From Caballeronia ptereochthonis (GTDB lineage: Bacteria > Pseudomonadota > Gammaproteobacteria > Burkholderiales > Burkholderiaceae), in contig NZ_FCOB02000018.1 of assembly GCF_001545075.1 (NCBI RefSeq), positions 1 through 64,000 on the forward strand: a stretch of 64,000 nucleotides of DNA. The letters run 5' to 3'. This document shows, in pieces, positions 1 through 8,452 of this stretch. Position 1 is the stretch's first letter. Each line of letters begins with the position of its first letter. The notes below the pieces were generated by a model, which was not told where the DNA came from, searched no databases, and worked only from the letters and a program-made list of their open reading frames with translations. The position numbers were made by a program, and so were the translations under genes.

Positions 1-468
1 GCGGCCGAAGGCGGCAGCGCGCCAATCGAGAAGATCGAAGCCGCAGCCGACGCGGGCATCTCGCAGTTCGTGAGCCGCGAAGTGACGAAGCTGGACCGTC
101 CGGAGTTGACGAGCGCGAACATCATCGTGTCGGGCGGGCGTGGTCTGGGCAGCGGCGAGAACTACACGAAGACGCTGGAGCCGCTGGCCGACAAGCTGGG
201 CGCGGCGCTGGGCGCATCGCGCGCGGCGGTCGACGCGGGCTACGTGCCGAACGATTATCAAGTGGGCCAGACCGGCAAGATCGTCGCGCCGCAGTTGTAC
301 GTGGCGGTCGGCATCTCCGGTGCGATCCAGCACCTGGCCGGCATGAAAGACTCGAAGGTGATCGTCGCGATCAACAAAGACCCCGAAGCGCCGATCTTCA
401 GCGTGGCCGATTACGGTCTCGTCGGCGATCTGTTCGCGGTCGTTCCCGAACTGGCGAACGAGCTGTGA
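1..468 (+). CDS. etfA: Electron transfer flavoprotein subunit alpha (3' part)
   Basis: The window opens inside this gene, leaving 155 codons of the 3' end. The visible part is the FAD-binding C-terminal domain of ETF alpha: GGRGLGS, SRAAVDAG, QVGQTGK and SGAIQH are the conserved blocks that hold the FAD, and the protein ends AVVPELANEL. ETF is a soluble heterodimer that passes electrons from acyl-CoA dehydrogenases to ETF-ubiquinone oxidoreductase. The CoA-ester lyase gene starts 14 bases after the stop, so the two are probably co-transcribed. An acyl-CoA dehydrogenase that could use this ETF lies at 3550-4713. Identification is firm; the N-terminal half and the etfB partner are outside the window. 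Confidence 0.95.
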   Translation, partial: AAEGGSAPIEKIEAAADAGISQFVSREVTKLDRPELTSANIIVSGGRGLGSGENYTKTLEPLADKLGAALGASRAAVDAGYVPNDYQVGQTGKIVAPQLYVAVGISGAIQHLAGMKDSKVIVAINKDPEAPIFSVADYGLVGDLFAVVPELANEL

Positions 469-482
469 CGCGAGCCCCCGCC

Positions 483-1334
483 ATGCCGAACCCCGCTCAA
501 TACCGCTCGTTCCTGTTCGTTCCCGGCAACCGTCCCGAACGCTTCGCAAAGGCGCTGGACAGCGGCGCCGACGCGGTCATCGTCGATCTGGAAGATGCCG
601 TCGCGCCCGCGAGCAAGGACGAGGCGCGCGACGCCGCGGCCGCATGGCTCTCGCCGGAGCGGCCCGTCATGATCCGCGTGAATGCATGCGATACGCCCTG
701 GTTCGAGCGCGACGCCGAACTCGGCAAGCTGCGCGGCGTGGCGGGCATCGTGCTGCCCAAGGCCGAAAGCGCGGCGGACGTCATCGCGCTCGTCTCGCGG
801 ACCAAGAGCAGATTGCCGGTCTTTCCCTTGATCGAAAGCGCGAAGGGCATGTTCAACGCGCTCGAAATCGCGAAAGCGCCGTTCGTGCAGCAACTGATGT
901 TCGGCACACTGGATTTCTGCGCCGACATGAACATGGCGACCGATGACGACGTCCTCGACCCGTTTCGCGCGAATCTCGTGATGATCTCGAAGGTGGCGGG
1001 CATTCGTCCGCCCATCGACGGCGTCACGCCCGCCATCGACGACGAGCACGCATTGAACGCCGAAACGCTGAATGGCAAGCGGCGCGGCTTCGCGGGCAAG
1101 CTGTGCATTCATCCAAGACAGGTTGCAACGGTCAACGCATGCTATGCGCCGAGCGACTCCGAACTTGCCTGGGCGAAGCGCGTGCTCGACGCATTTTCGA
1201 ATGCGAAGGGCGCCGCGATTGCCGTCGATGGAAAGATGGTGGACCGGCCCGTCGTGCTGCGCGCGCAGACCATACTCGAAGGCGTGCGCGCCCGAATCAC
1301 GCAACACCGACGCTCCATGCGAGGCGGCGAGTAA
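483..1334 (+). CDS. HpcH/HpaI-family CoA-ester lyase (citramalyl-CoA lyase-like)
   Basis: A 283-residue protein of the citrate lyase beta / HpcH aldolase family. It begins with RSFLFVPGNRPERF and has the metal-site motif VDLEDAV and the later block LCIHPRQV, all typical of CoA-ester C-C lyases such as malyl-, citramalyl- or HMG-CoA lyases. The length matches the single-domain family (270-300 residues). An in-frame GTG at 465 overlaps the etfA stop, but the ATG at 483 gives the usual family N-terminus. With the CoA-transferase at 2359-3537 and the MaoC hydratase at 4740-5582 it would complete an itaconate-type pathway by splitting (S)-citramalyl-CoA to pyruvate and acetyl-CoA. Family membership is clear; the substrate is inferred from context. 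Confidence 0.88.
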   Translation: MPNPAQYRSFLFVPGNRPERFAKALDSGADAVIVDLEDAVAPASKDEARDAAAAWLSPERPVMIRVNACDTPWFERDAELGKLRGVAGIVLPKAESAADVIALVSRTKSRLPVFPLIESAKGMFNALEIAKAPFVQQLMFGTLDFCADMNMATDDDVLDPFRANLVMISKVAGIRPPIDGVTPAIDDEHALNAETLNGKRRGFAGKLCIHPRQVATVNACYAPSDSELAWAKRVLDAFSNAKGAAIAVDGKMVDRPVVLRAQTILEGVRARITQHRRSMRGGE

Positions 1335-1398
1335 TAGAATAGGCGACCGGCGCCACAACATCGACGCGCGCGCCCGTCATCGCCACTCGCAACCTCTC

Positions 1399-2343
1399 AT
1401 GGACGTTCGCCAGCTACGCTACTTCGTCAGCATCGTCGACTACGGCAGTCTCGGCAAGGCAGCGGAAAAGCTCTATGTCGCGCAACCATCGCTCAGCCAG
1501 CAAATGGCGCGGCTCGAAGAAGAACTGGGCGTGACGCTCCTCTTGCGCAGTAATCACGGCGTGACGCCTACCGCCGAAGGCGATGCGCTCTATCGGCATG
1601 CACGTCTCGTGCTGCGGCAGATGGAGCAGCTCAAGCAGGAAGTGACGAAAGGCGCGGGCGCGGAGTCCGGCACAGTCGCGGTCGGCTTGCCGACGACGAT
1701 GGCCTCCGTCCTCGCGGTGCCGCTGTTCGAGCGCATACAGGACCAGTATCCCGGCATCCGCCTGCAATTCTTCGAGAGCATGAGCGGCTATCTCAACGAG
1801 CTGCTCGCGAATGGCCGGCTCGATCTCGGAATCCTCTTTCGCGAATCGGATACGCCGGGCATTACCGCATTGCCCGTGCTCGATGAAACGCTCTATCTGC
1901 TCGGCGAACCGGGCGGCGGTATTTCGCCGCGCTCATCCACATGCCCGCTCGCGAAGCTCGCGGGTGTGAAGCTGGTGGCGCCGGGCGCGTCGAACGGATT
2001 GCGGCTCCTGATCGAGCGCACGTTCGCGAGCGAGAAGGTCGAGCTGAATATCGTCGCGGACATCGATTCGTTGCCGTCGCTCCTGCTGATAGCGCATTCG
2101 GGCAGGGCCTGCACCATCCTGCCTTCGTCGGCGGTGGCGCAGTGGAACGGGGATCGCCTGCCGAAGATGCGCAGAATCGTCGATCCGATCATCAGGCGGC
2201 CGGCGAGCATCTGCTGGCCCAATGGCGCGCCGATGAATTCGGCGACGGTCGCGGTCCGTGAGACATTGATCCAATTGATCGCGGAACAGATCGAGCGCGA
2301 CAGCTGGCAGGGCGTGACGATGCGCGAGCGCGCGCCGATGTGA
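1399..2343 (+). CDS. LysR-family transcriptional regulator
   Basis: A 314-residue LysR regulator. The N-terminal winged helix-turn-helix begins MDVRQLRYFVSIVDYGSLGKAA and includes QPSLSQQMARLEEELG; the rest is a periplasmic-binding-protein-like effector domain. The N-terminus resembles the Nac/CynR-like subgroup. The ORF is open upstream to 1072, but the ATG at 1399 matches the family start. It lies 64 bases after the lyase gene on the same strand and is convergent with the CoA-transferase operon (15-base gap), so it is the natural candidate to control both arms of the putative CoA-ester pathway. The inducer is unknown. Confidence 0.92.
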   Translation: MDVRQLRYFVSIVDYGSLGKAAEKLYVAQPSLSQQMARLEEELGVTLLLRSNHGVTPTAEGDALYRHARLVLRQMEQLKQEVTKGAGAESGTVAVGLPTTMASVLAVPLFERIQDQYPGIRLQFFESMSGYLNELLANGRLDLGILFRESDTPGITALPVLDETLYLLGEPGGGISPRSSTCPLAKLAGVKLVAPGASNGLRLLIERTFASEKVELNIVADIDSLPSLLLIAHSGRACTILPSSAVAQWNGDRLPKMRRIVDPIIRRPASICWPNGAPMNSATVAVRETLIQLIAEQIERDSWQGVTMRERAPM

Positions 2344-2358
2344 AGGGTCGTACCGAGC

Positions 2359-3537
2359 CTAGATCGCGTTCGCGGCGCGCATGCGATCGATGGCGTCGGT
2401 ATCCAGACCGAGTTCCCGCAGGATCGCTTCGGTGTGCTGGCCCAGCGCGGGCACGGCGTCCATGCGCGGTTCGTCGGAAGCCGCGAGGCCCGGCGGAAAG
2501 AGCGCGGGAATCACGCCCGCCGGCGTATCGACGCGAGTCCAGCGGCTTCGCGCTTCGAGCTGCTCGTGCTGCCAGACGTCGTGTATGTCGTTCATGCGCG
2601 CATTGGCGATGCCGGCTTCCTCCAGCCGTTCGATGACCTGCGCCGTCGTCAACGGTTCGAACGCATCGAGAATGATGTGCGTCAACGCCTCGCGATGCTG
2701 CGTACGGCGGCTGTTCGTACAGAAGCGCTCGTCGCTCTGAAGCCCGGGCTGGCGGATCACGGTTTCGCAGAACTTCTTCCATTCGCGCTCGTTCTGCAAG
2801 CCGAGCATGACCGTCTTGCCATCGCCCGCCCGGAACGGGCCATAGGGGAAGATGGTCGCGTGCGAAGCGCCCGCCTGCGGCGGTGGCGTCTGCCCGTCGA
2901 TTGCGTAGTAGAGGGGGTAGCTCATCCACTCGACCATGCTTTCGAGCATGGAGACGTCGATGCGCTTGCCGCGCCCGGTTTTCCCGCGTTCGATGAGCGC
3001 GGTGAGGATGTTCGTATAACCATACATGCCGGCGGCAATATCGGCGATCGAACAGCCTGCCTTGGCGGGTTCGCCTTCTGAGCCCGTGATGCTGAGGAAC
3101 CCCGATTCGCTTTGAATCAGCAGGTCATAGGCCTTCTTGTCGCGCATCGGGCCATCGGAACCGTAGCCCGAGATATCGCACACGATCAGGCGCGGATAGC
3201 GTTCCTTCAACGTGTCGTAATCGAGACCGAGCCGCTGCGTCGCGCCGGGCGCGAGATTCTGCACGAACACGTCGGCATCGTCGAGCAGCTTGTGCACGAC
3301 CTCGAGCGCCTCAGGATGCTTCACATCCAGCGTAAGGCTTTCCTTCGATCGATTGGTCCACACGAAGTGCGACGCCAGTCCCGATACGCGCTCGTCATAG
3401 TTGCGGGCGAAATCACCGGTTCCGGGCCGCTCGATCTTGATCACGCGCGCGCCGAGATCGGCGAGCTGACGCGTGCAGAAGGGCGCGGCGATTGCATGCT
3501 CGAACGTGACGACCTTGATGCCTTGGAGCGGACGCAT
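2359..3537 (-). CDS. CaiB/BaiF (class III) CoA-transferase
   Basis: A 392-residue class III CoA-transferase. Diagnostic features are the N-terminal block PLQGIKVVTFEHAIAAPFCT, GARVIKIERPGTGD, and LTLDVKHPEA. The aspartate expected to form the acyl-enzyme intermediate lies in YDLLIQSESG. These enzymes move CoA between carboxylic acids without ATP. It is the last gene of a minus-strand operon after the acyl-CoA dehydrogenase (12-base gap) and the MaoC hydratase. The gene set parallels the Pseudomonas aeruginosa itaconate cluster, where a CaiB/BaiF enzyme (Ict) activates itaconate from succinyl-CoA. The enzyme class is certain; the itaconate assignment is an inference from neighbours. Confidence 0.93.
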   Translation of the reverse strand: MRPLQGIKVVTFEHAIAAPFCTRQLADLGARVIKIERPGTGDFARNYDERVSGLASHFVWTNRSKESLTLDVKHPEALEVVHKLLDDADVFVQNLAPGATQRLGLDYDTLKERYPRLIVCDISGYGSDGPMRDKKAYDLLIQSESGFLSITGSEGEPAKAGCSIADIAAGMYGYTNILTALIERGKTGRGKRIDVSMLESMVEWMSYPLYYAIDGQTPPPQAGASHATIFPYGPFRAGDGKTVMLGLQNEREWKKFCETVIRQPGLQSDERFCTNSRRTQHREALTHIILDAFEPLTTAQVIERLEEAGIANARMNDIHDVWQHEQLEARSRWTRVDTPAGVIPALFPPGLAASDEPRMDAVPALGQHTEAILRELGLDTDAIDRMRAANAI

Positions 3538-3549
3538 GATCGGCCTCCT

Positions 3550-4713
3550 TCAGAACGAGCGCGGCAGACCGAGAATGTGCTCGGCTACGTACGAAAGAAT
3601 CAGGTTGGTCGAAATGGGCGCGACCTGATAGAGACGCGTCTCGCGGAACTTGCGCTCGACATCGTACTCGGCCGCGAAGCCGAAGCCGCCGTGAAATTGC
3701 AGGCAGGCGTTGGCCGCTTCCCACGAGGCATCGGCGGCCAGAAGCTTGGCCATGTTCGCCTGCGCGCCGCAATGCCTGTGCGCGTCGAAAAGCTCGCAGG
3801 CCTTGAAGCGCATCAGGTTCGCCGCTTCGACGTTGACATAGGCGCGCGCGATGGGAAACTGCACGCCCTGATTCTGACCGATGGGACGCCCGAACACGAC
3901 GCGGTCCTTCACATACTGCGAGACCCGGTCGATGAACCAGTAGCCGTCGCCGATGCATTCCGCCGCGATCAGCGTGCGCTCCGCGTTCAGGCCGTCGAGA
4001 ATGTATTTGAAGCCCATCCCTTCCTCGCCGATGAGGTTCTCGGCGGGAATCTCGAGATTGTCGAAGAAGAGCTCGTTGGTTTCGTGATTCACCATGTTGA
4101 GGATCGGCTGGACCGTGAGGCCGTGGCCGACTGCTTCGCGCAGATCGACGATGAAGATCGACATGCCTTCGCTCTTCTTCTTCACGTCCGCGAGCGGCGT
4201 GGTGCGCGCGAGCAGGATCATCAGGTCGGAATGCTGGACGCGCGAGATCCACACCTTCTGGCCGTTGATCACGTAGCGGTCGCCCTTCTTTTCGGCCGTG
4301 GTCTTGATCTTCGTCGTATCGGTGCCGGTCGTCGGCTCGGTCACGCCCATCGATTGCAGGCGCAGCTCGCCCGATGCGATCTTCGGCAGATAGCGATTCT
4401 TCTGCTCCGCCGACCCGTGGCGCAACAACGTGCCCATGTTGTACATCTGGCCGTGACACGCGCCCGAGTTGCCGCCCGAACGGTTGATCTCTTCCATGAT
4501 GACCGAGGCTTCGGTCAGGCCGAGCCCAGAGCCGCCGTACTCCTGCGGAATCAGTGCGGCGAGCCATCCCGCCTTCGTGAGCGCATCGACGAATGCTTCG
4601 GGATACCCGCGCGCCTCGTCGATCTTGCGAAAGTATTCGTTGGAGAATTGCGCGCAGAGATCGCGCACGGCCTCGCGGATGTCCTGGTAAGCGTCGGGAG
4701 TGGTTTCGATCAT
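3550..4713 (-). CDS. Acyl-CoA dehydrogenase
   Basis: A 387-residue flavoprotein of normal length for the family. The alpha-helical N-terminal domain contains AALIPQEYGGSGLGLTEASV. The beta-domain FAD/substrate signature is MGVTEPTTGTDTT, followed by the lid sequence INGQKVWIS. The C-terminal helical domain has QFHGGFGFAAEYDVER. It would oxidise an acyl-CoA to its enoyl-CoA and reduce ETF; an etfA gene lies nearby at the start of the window. It is the middle gene of a three-gene minus-strand operon. An acyl-CoA dehydrogenase also sits in the P. aeruginosa itaconate cluster, where its role is not settled. The substrate cannot be read from sequence. Confidence 0.94.
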   Translation of the reverse strand: MIETTPDAYQDIREAVRDLCAQFSNEYFRKIDEARGYPEAFVDALTKAGWLAALIPQEYGGSGLGLTEASVIMEEINRSGGNSGACHGQMYNMGTLLRHGSAEQKNRYLPKIASGELRLQSMGVTEPTTGTDTTKIKTTAEKKGDRYVINGQKVWISRVQHSDLMILLARTTPLADVKKKSEGMSIFIVDLREAVGHGLTVQPILNMVNHETNELFFDNLEIPAENLIGEEGMGFKYILDGLNAERTLIAAECIGDGYWFIDRVSQYVKDRVVFGRPIGQNQGVQFPIARAYVNVEAANLMRFKACELFDAHRHCGAQANMAKLLAADASWEAANACLQFHGGFGFAAEYDVERKFRETRLYQVAPISTNLILSYVAEHILGLPRSF

Positions 4714-4739
4714 GATCTATTCGCAGTGGATTCGTATCG

Positions 4740-5582
4740 TCAGGCGAGCGTGGCGCGCGCGGTCATGCCGAGCCAGCCTTCGTGATCCTTCGACCACAAC
4801 TCGACGGTCTTGCCGTCCGCCGATGGCCGTCCGCACAGATGCAGCGTATTCCCCGCGAAGCAGGGGCGCTGCGCCTTGAAGGAGAAATCGACGACGGCCG
4901 CATCGGGCAACTGGCGGCGCAGCAGATCCATCAACAGGGTGGCGATGAGCGGCCCGTGCACGACGAGACCCGGATAGCCCTCTACCTGCGTCACGTAGGG
5001 CTTGTCGTAATGGATGCGATGCGCGTTGAAAGTCAGCGCGGAATAACGCAGAAGCAAGGTTTCATCGGGCACGATATCGCGCTGCCATTGCGCATCGCGA
5101 GGCGCGGCGGTCGGCGCGGGCGCGGGCATGCCGGGCGCGGCCGGCGCGCGATACACGATGTCGTGCTCTTCCTCGATCGCGGTGACATCGCCCGAGCAAA
5201 TGCGATGCCCGACCGTCACGAAGCCGAGCTTGCCGGTACGTCCGTGCTTCTTCTTGATGTCGAGAATGCTCGAATCGCGCGTGATGCTCTTGCCGACGAT
5301 TACCGGCGCTGGAAAGCGCAGGCGCCCGCCGGCCCACATGCGGCGCGGCAAGCCCAGATCGGGCAGGAAGCCGCCTTTTTTCGGATGGCCGTCCTCCGCG
5401 ATCAGCGATTGTCTGACGGTCGGCCTGAAGAAGATCCAGTGCCACAAGGGAGGAAGCGCGGCGCCTTCGCCCGGCGCGGCATCGTGGTCGAGGGTGGCGG
5501 CGAGCGCCGCGACGGAAGTCGGCGCGACGAAATCGGCCGCGCTTTCCGTGCGTTTTCTGAATGACGCGAACGGGTCGTCCAT
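4740..5582 (-). CDS. MaoC-type dehydratase/hydratase (itaconyl- or mesaconyl-CoA hydratase-like)
   Basis: A 280-residue double-hotdog protein: an N-terminal FAS1-like dehydratase half and a C-terminal MaoC half. Signatures are PLWHWIFF, the RRMWAGGRL stretch, and the catalytic-region motif HYDKPYVTQVEGYPGLVVHG. The arrangement matches mesaconyl-C4-CoA and itaconyl-CoA hydratases. The ORF can be extended to 5636, but the ATG at 5582 is preceded by GGAG at a good distance. It is the first gene of the operon with the acyl-CoA dehydrogenase and CoA-transferase. In an itaconate route it would hydrate itaconyl-CoA to (S)-citramalyl-CoA, the substrate of the lyase at 483-1334. Confidence 0.88.
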   Translation of the reverse strand: MDDPFASFRKRTESAADFVAPTSVAALAATLDHDAAPGEGAALPPLWHWIFFRPTVRQSLIAEDGHPKKGGFLPDLGLPRRMWAGGRLRFPAPVIVGKSITRDSSILDIKKKHGRTGKLGFVTVGHRICSGDVTAIEEEHDIVYRAPAAPGMPAPAPTAAPRDAQWQRDIVPDETLLLRYSALTFNAHRIHYDKPYVTQVEGYPGLVVHGPLIATLLMDLLRRQLPDAAVVDFSFKAQRPCFAGNTLHLCGRPSADGKTVELWSKDHEGWLGMTARATLA

Positions 5583-5794
5583 TGAGTTGTCTCCGTTGCC
5601 GGATGCTGCATCCAGCGAATCCGTGTTCGATCGCAACTGCGTTGCATGGGACCAGAATATGGCGCCAAAGCACCCACTCTGCTCTACACGGAGACTTTAG
5701 GGAAATGTTCCGCGGAGTGGAAATACCAGTTTCATGTGCCGGGCATAGGATGAACCTATTGCACGGCCTTGCGCCGGTGAATCGAACGCACGTG

Positions 5795-5817
5795 ATTCCT
5801 GACTGCGAGTCATGAAT
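5795..5817. promoter_or_regulatory. 23-bp interrupted dyad, putative operator
   Basis: The stretch reads ATTC-c-TGACT-gcg-AGTCA-t-GAAT, with both arms fully symmetric around GCG. It lies in the 369-base gap between the MaoC operon (5582) and the NmrA-like gene (5952). Directly after it come two TCATGA hexamers. It looks like a dimeric regulator site; the regulator is unknown. Nothing else was recognised in this gap. Confidence 0.4.
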
Positions 5818-5951
5818 CTCATGACAGGCAAGTCATTTTTTCGATAACACCCGAGCCCTAACATGCATTCCATCGCAGCGATGCACGAAGTCCTTCGACG
5901 ATGAGGGACGCCATCAAACGCCGTCAAACGAATTGCACAGGGAGTCGAATC

Positions 5952-6812
5952 ATGTACGTCATCACTGGAATCACCGGACAAGTGGGCGGCGCGCTCGGCA
6001 ACGCGCTGTTGCGGGAAAGCAGGCCCGTGCGCGCCGTCGTGCGCGACGAGAAGAAGGGCGCGTCCTGGGCTGTGCGCGGCTGCGAGATCGCGCTCGCCGA
6101 TATGACCGACGCCGGTGCGCTCGCCCGCGCCTTCGAAGGCGCGGAGGGCGTGTTCATTCTTCCGCCTTCGGAGTTCGATCCCGCGCCGGGATTTCCGGAG
6201 GCGCGCGAAGTGATCGATGCGATCGTCGCGGCCGTGACGCGCGCGAAGCCGCGCAGGATCGTGTGCCTGTCGACGATCGGCGCCCAAGCCACGCAGACGA
6301 GTCTTCTGACGCAGCGCACGCTGCTGGAGGAGGCGCTTCGCAAGCAATCGATTCCGGTGACCTTCCTGCGTCCCGGCTGGTTTATGGAGAACTGCGCGTG
6401 GGATGTCGATTCCGCGCGTAACGACGGCATCGTTCAATCGTTTCTGCAACCGCTCGATCGCGCGATTCCGATGGTCGCGACCGACGACATCGGCCGGCTC
6501 GCCGCGAAGCTCCTGCAGGAAGCGTGGAGGGGCGCGCGCATCGTCGAACTGGAGGGGCCGCAGCGCACGAGCCCCGATGATATCGCCGCCGCATTCTCGG
6601 AGGTGCTCGGCAAGCCGGTGTGCATGCAGGCGGTGCCGCGCGAGACCTGGGACGCGCTGTTCCGGAGCCAGGGCATGAAGGACCCGATGCCGCGCATTCA
6701 GATGCTCGACGGTTTCAACGAAGGCTGGATCGATTTCGAAGGCCGCCGCGACGATATCGTCAAAGGCACGACGCCGCTTCGCGAGGTGATTCGTCGGCTC
6801 GTCGTGCGTTGA
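5952..6812 (+). CDS. NmrA-like NAD(P)-binding oxidoreductase
   Basis: A 286-residue Rossmann-fold protein of the atypical SDR/NmrA family. The N-terminus MYVITGITGQVGGAL carries the GxxGxxG nucleotide-binding loop. VRAVVRDEKKGA follows and should include residues for NADP, and the central region has LRPGWFMEN. Family members act as NAD(P)H:quinone reductases or redox-sensing proteins. The ORF runs open from 5901, but the ATG at 5952 gives the canonical start. The gene stands alone behind a 23-bp dyad at 5795-5817 that may control it. The substrate is not predictable. Confidence 0.88.
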   Translation: MYVITGITGQVGGALGNALLRESRPVRAVVRDEKKGASWAVRGCEIALADMTDAGALARAFEGAEGVFILPPSEFDPAPGFPEAREVIDAIVAAVTRAKPRRIVCLSTIGAQATQTSLLTQRTLLEEALRKQSIPVTFLRPGWFMENCAWDVDSARNDGIVQSFLQPLDRAIPMVATDDIGRLAAKLLQEAWRGARIVELEGPQRTSPDDIAAAFSEVLGKPVCMQAVPRETWDALFRSQGMKDPMPRIQMLDGFNEGWIDFEGRRDDIVKGTTPLREVIRRLVVR

Positions 6813-6828
6813 TCTGCCGCGGCAGGCT

Positions 6829-7284
6829 TCAGGCCAGGTCGCTGACGTGCGGGATCATCGCCGCTTGTCCGCGATGGACGCCGTCGCGATCGAACAATTG
6901 CCATACGGTCGCGCGTTCGATCCAGAAGCGCTCGCCCGATTTCCTGACGCGAATGCCGCGATAGCCGGTGACGTAGCCTTCGCGCGTCACCTGTTCGAGA
7001 AACGCCTGACGCTCGCTGCGCTCGGGCGCTTCGGCCGAGAGGCGCGACGGCAAGGCGGTCAGCTGGTTCCACGTATAACCGAAGAGGCGTTGCGCGCGCA
7101 GGTTGCCGTAGACGAACACGGGGTCGGATTGCGTGTCGTGCGCGAGGATGCCGAAGGGCGCGTCTTCGTAGAGCCAGCGCGCGCCTTCGGCGGGAGTCAT
7201 GTGTTCGGGAATCAGGGGCGTCTTGAGCAAGCGTGCGTAGCTTTCGTCGAGAAGCGTGAAGAAGTCGAGGTCGGTCGGCTGCAT
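6829..7284 (-). CDS. MEKHLA/PAS-like domain protein
   Basis: A 151-residue cytosolic protein. APFGILAHDTQSDPVFVYGN, then AQRLFGYTWNQLTALPSRLSA, and later GERFWIERATVWQLFDRDG are characteristic of the MEKHLA domain, a PAS-related fold found as stand-alone proteins in bacteria. No signalling output domain is attached. It is convergent with the NmrA-like gene, 16 bases away. The ligand and function are unknown. Confidence 0.8.
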   Translation of the reverse strand: MQPTDLDFFTLLDESYARLLKTPLIPEHMTPAEGARWLYEDAPFGILAHDTQSDPVFVYGNLRAQRLFGYTWNQLTALPSRLSAEAPERSERQAFLEQVTREGYVTGYRGIRVRKSGERFWIERATVWQLFDRDGVHRGQAAMIPHVSDLA

Positions 7285-7320
7285 CGGCGTGATGGATCGA
7301 ACAGGCGGGAAGCAGCAACC

Positions 7321-7515
7321 TTACTCGTTTGCTTCGGTTTGTGCACGCTCCAGGTCTGCATGGGCTTCATCGACCTTGCGCTGACGCTCGGCGATCTTCT
7401 TCGCGCTCCCGTTCGGCAAGCTTCTGCTGCGCCGCCGTGACCTCGCGCTGATTTTCGCTTTTCAGGGTCTCGTCCGTGCAGTTGGCGTTCAGGGCCTCAT
7501 GAAGAGCGATACACG
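7321..7515 (-). pseudogene. DUF1090-like gene remnant
   Basis: On the minus strand one frame reads LNANCTDETLKSENQ followed by KLAERERE. A second frame continues GSAKKIAERQRKVDEAHADL and ends at a TAA at 7321-7323. The pattern (conserved Cys, then repeated charged helices of the KLAERE / KVDEA type) is that of DUF1090 (YqjC-like) periplasmic proteins. The frames join only by a frameshift near 7405, and there is no signal peptide or start upstream. It is therefore the decayed C-terminal part of such a gene, wedged between the MEKHLA gene and the GntR gene. Confidence 0.5.
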
Positions 7516-7520
7516 ACGAT

Positions 7521-8273
7521 TCATTCCTTGGTCGTCAACACACTCCCGACGTATTCATACTCCGCGGTGTTGACGTGCGAGAGCCGATACTCTACCGGTT
7601 TCTGGTTATACGAGTACGCGACCCGCTCCACTTCGAGCACCGGCGCACCCGCTGGCAGTGCGAGCAAGGTGCCTTCGAGCTCGCTCGCAAGCGATACGCG
7701 CACGTGCTCGTCGGTGCCCACCACGTTGATGCCGAACGCGTCCTGATAGAAGTTGTAGAGAGTGTTCGGCCGGTCGCGCAGCATCGCCTCGCTGAGCGTC
7801 GGGAAAATCGTCTCGGGCAGCGTGATCGACTCGACCATCACGACCTTCTCGTGAAGCGCGAGCGCATTCGTGAATATGAAGACGCGCGTTCCTTCCGCGA
7901 TGCCGAGCTTCGCCGCGATCACACGCGTCGCCTTGCCCTTCTTGAAGTTGACGAGCGTGACCACGGGATAGCTGCGCTCGCCGTCGCGCCGCACCACGCG
8001 GAAATAGCGAAAGAAATGGCGGTCGCGCCGGTGCATCGCGACGAACGTGCCTAGCCCCTGATGACGGATCAGGATGTTCTCGGCGCACAACTCGTCGATG
8101 GCCTTGCGCAGCGTGCCGATCGACACGCCGAAGCGCTCCGCCAGGCGCTTTTCCGAAGGAATCGCCTCGCCGCCTTTCCATTCCTGTGCGGACAGCGCCG
8201 CCAGCATGCCCTCTTTGACTTCCTTGTACCGCGTGCCGCCCAGGGCACTCGGCATGGCCGTGACCGCGCTCAT
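7521..8273 (-). CDS. GntR-family transcriptional regulator (HutC/UTRA type)
   Basis: A 250-residue repressor-type protein. The N-terminal winged helix has GEAIPSEKRLAERFGVSIGT and IRHQGLGTFVA. The C-terminal UTRA ligand domain spans roughly residues 90-240. GTG-ATG are adjacent; the ATG at 8273 was chosen because GGGAGG lies just upstream. It is divergent from the UxaA-family operon starting at 8453 and shares a 179-base intergenic region that contains a strong sigma-70 promoter (8366-8394) and a small palindrome ATGT-aac-ACAT at 8342-8352. It probably represses that operon until its substrate or an intermediate binds. Confidence 0.92.
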   Translation of the reverse strand: MSAVTAMPSALGGTRYKEVKEGMLAALSAQEWKGGEAIPSEKRLAERFGVSIGTLRKAIDELCAENILIRHQGLGTFVAMHRRDRHFFRYFRVVRRDGERSYPVVTLVNFKKGKATRVIAAKLGIAEGTRVFIFTNALALHEKVVMVESITLPETIFPTLSEAMLRDRPNTLYNFYQDAFGINVVGTDEHVRVSLASELEGTLLALPAGAPVLEVERVAYSYNQKPVEYRLSHVNTAEYEYVGSVLTTKE

Positions 8274-8365
8274 CACGCCTCCCTCTCATCGTTTTTGAAG
8301 CGAATTTTCGAATGAACCGATTGTACCTCCCGCAATGAATCATGTAACACATATAGATGAGTTAG

Positions 8366-8394
8366 TTGACATGGATGAGATGCCGGCCTAGTAT
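8366..8394 (+). promoter_or_regulatory. Sigma-70-type promoter of the UxaA-family operon
   Basis: TTGACA at 8366-8371 and TAGTAT at 8389-8394 are separated by exactly 17 bases, a near-consensus sigma-70 promoter. Start of transcription would be near 8401, with the first gene at 8453 behind AGGAGG. The palindrome ATGT-aac-ACAT (8342-8352) just upstream is a candidate GntR site. Confidence 0.65.
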
Positions 8395-8452
8395 GCATTC
8401 CAACGGAGGCGCTGACGAACTCGCCGACGATCTCACTAACCAGGAGGAGCAC

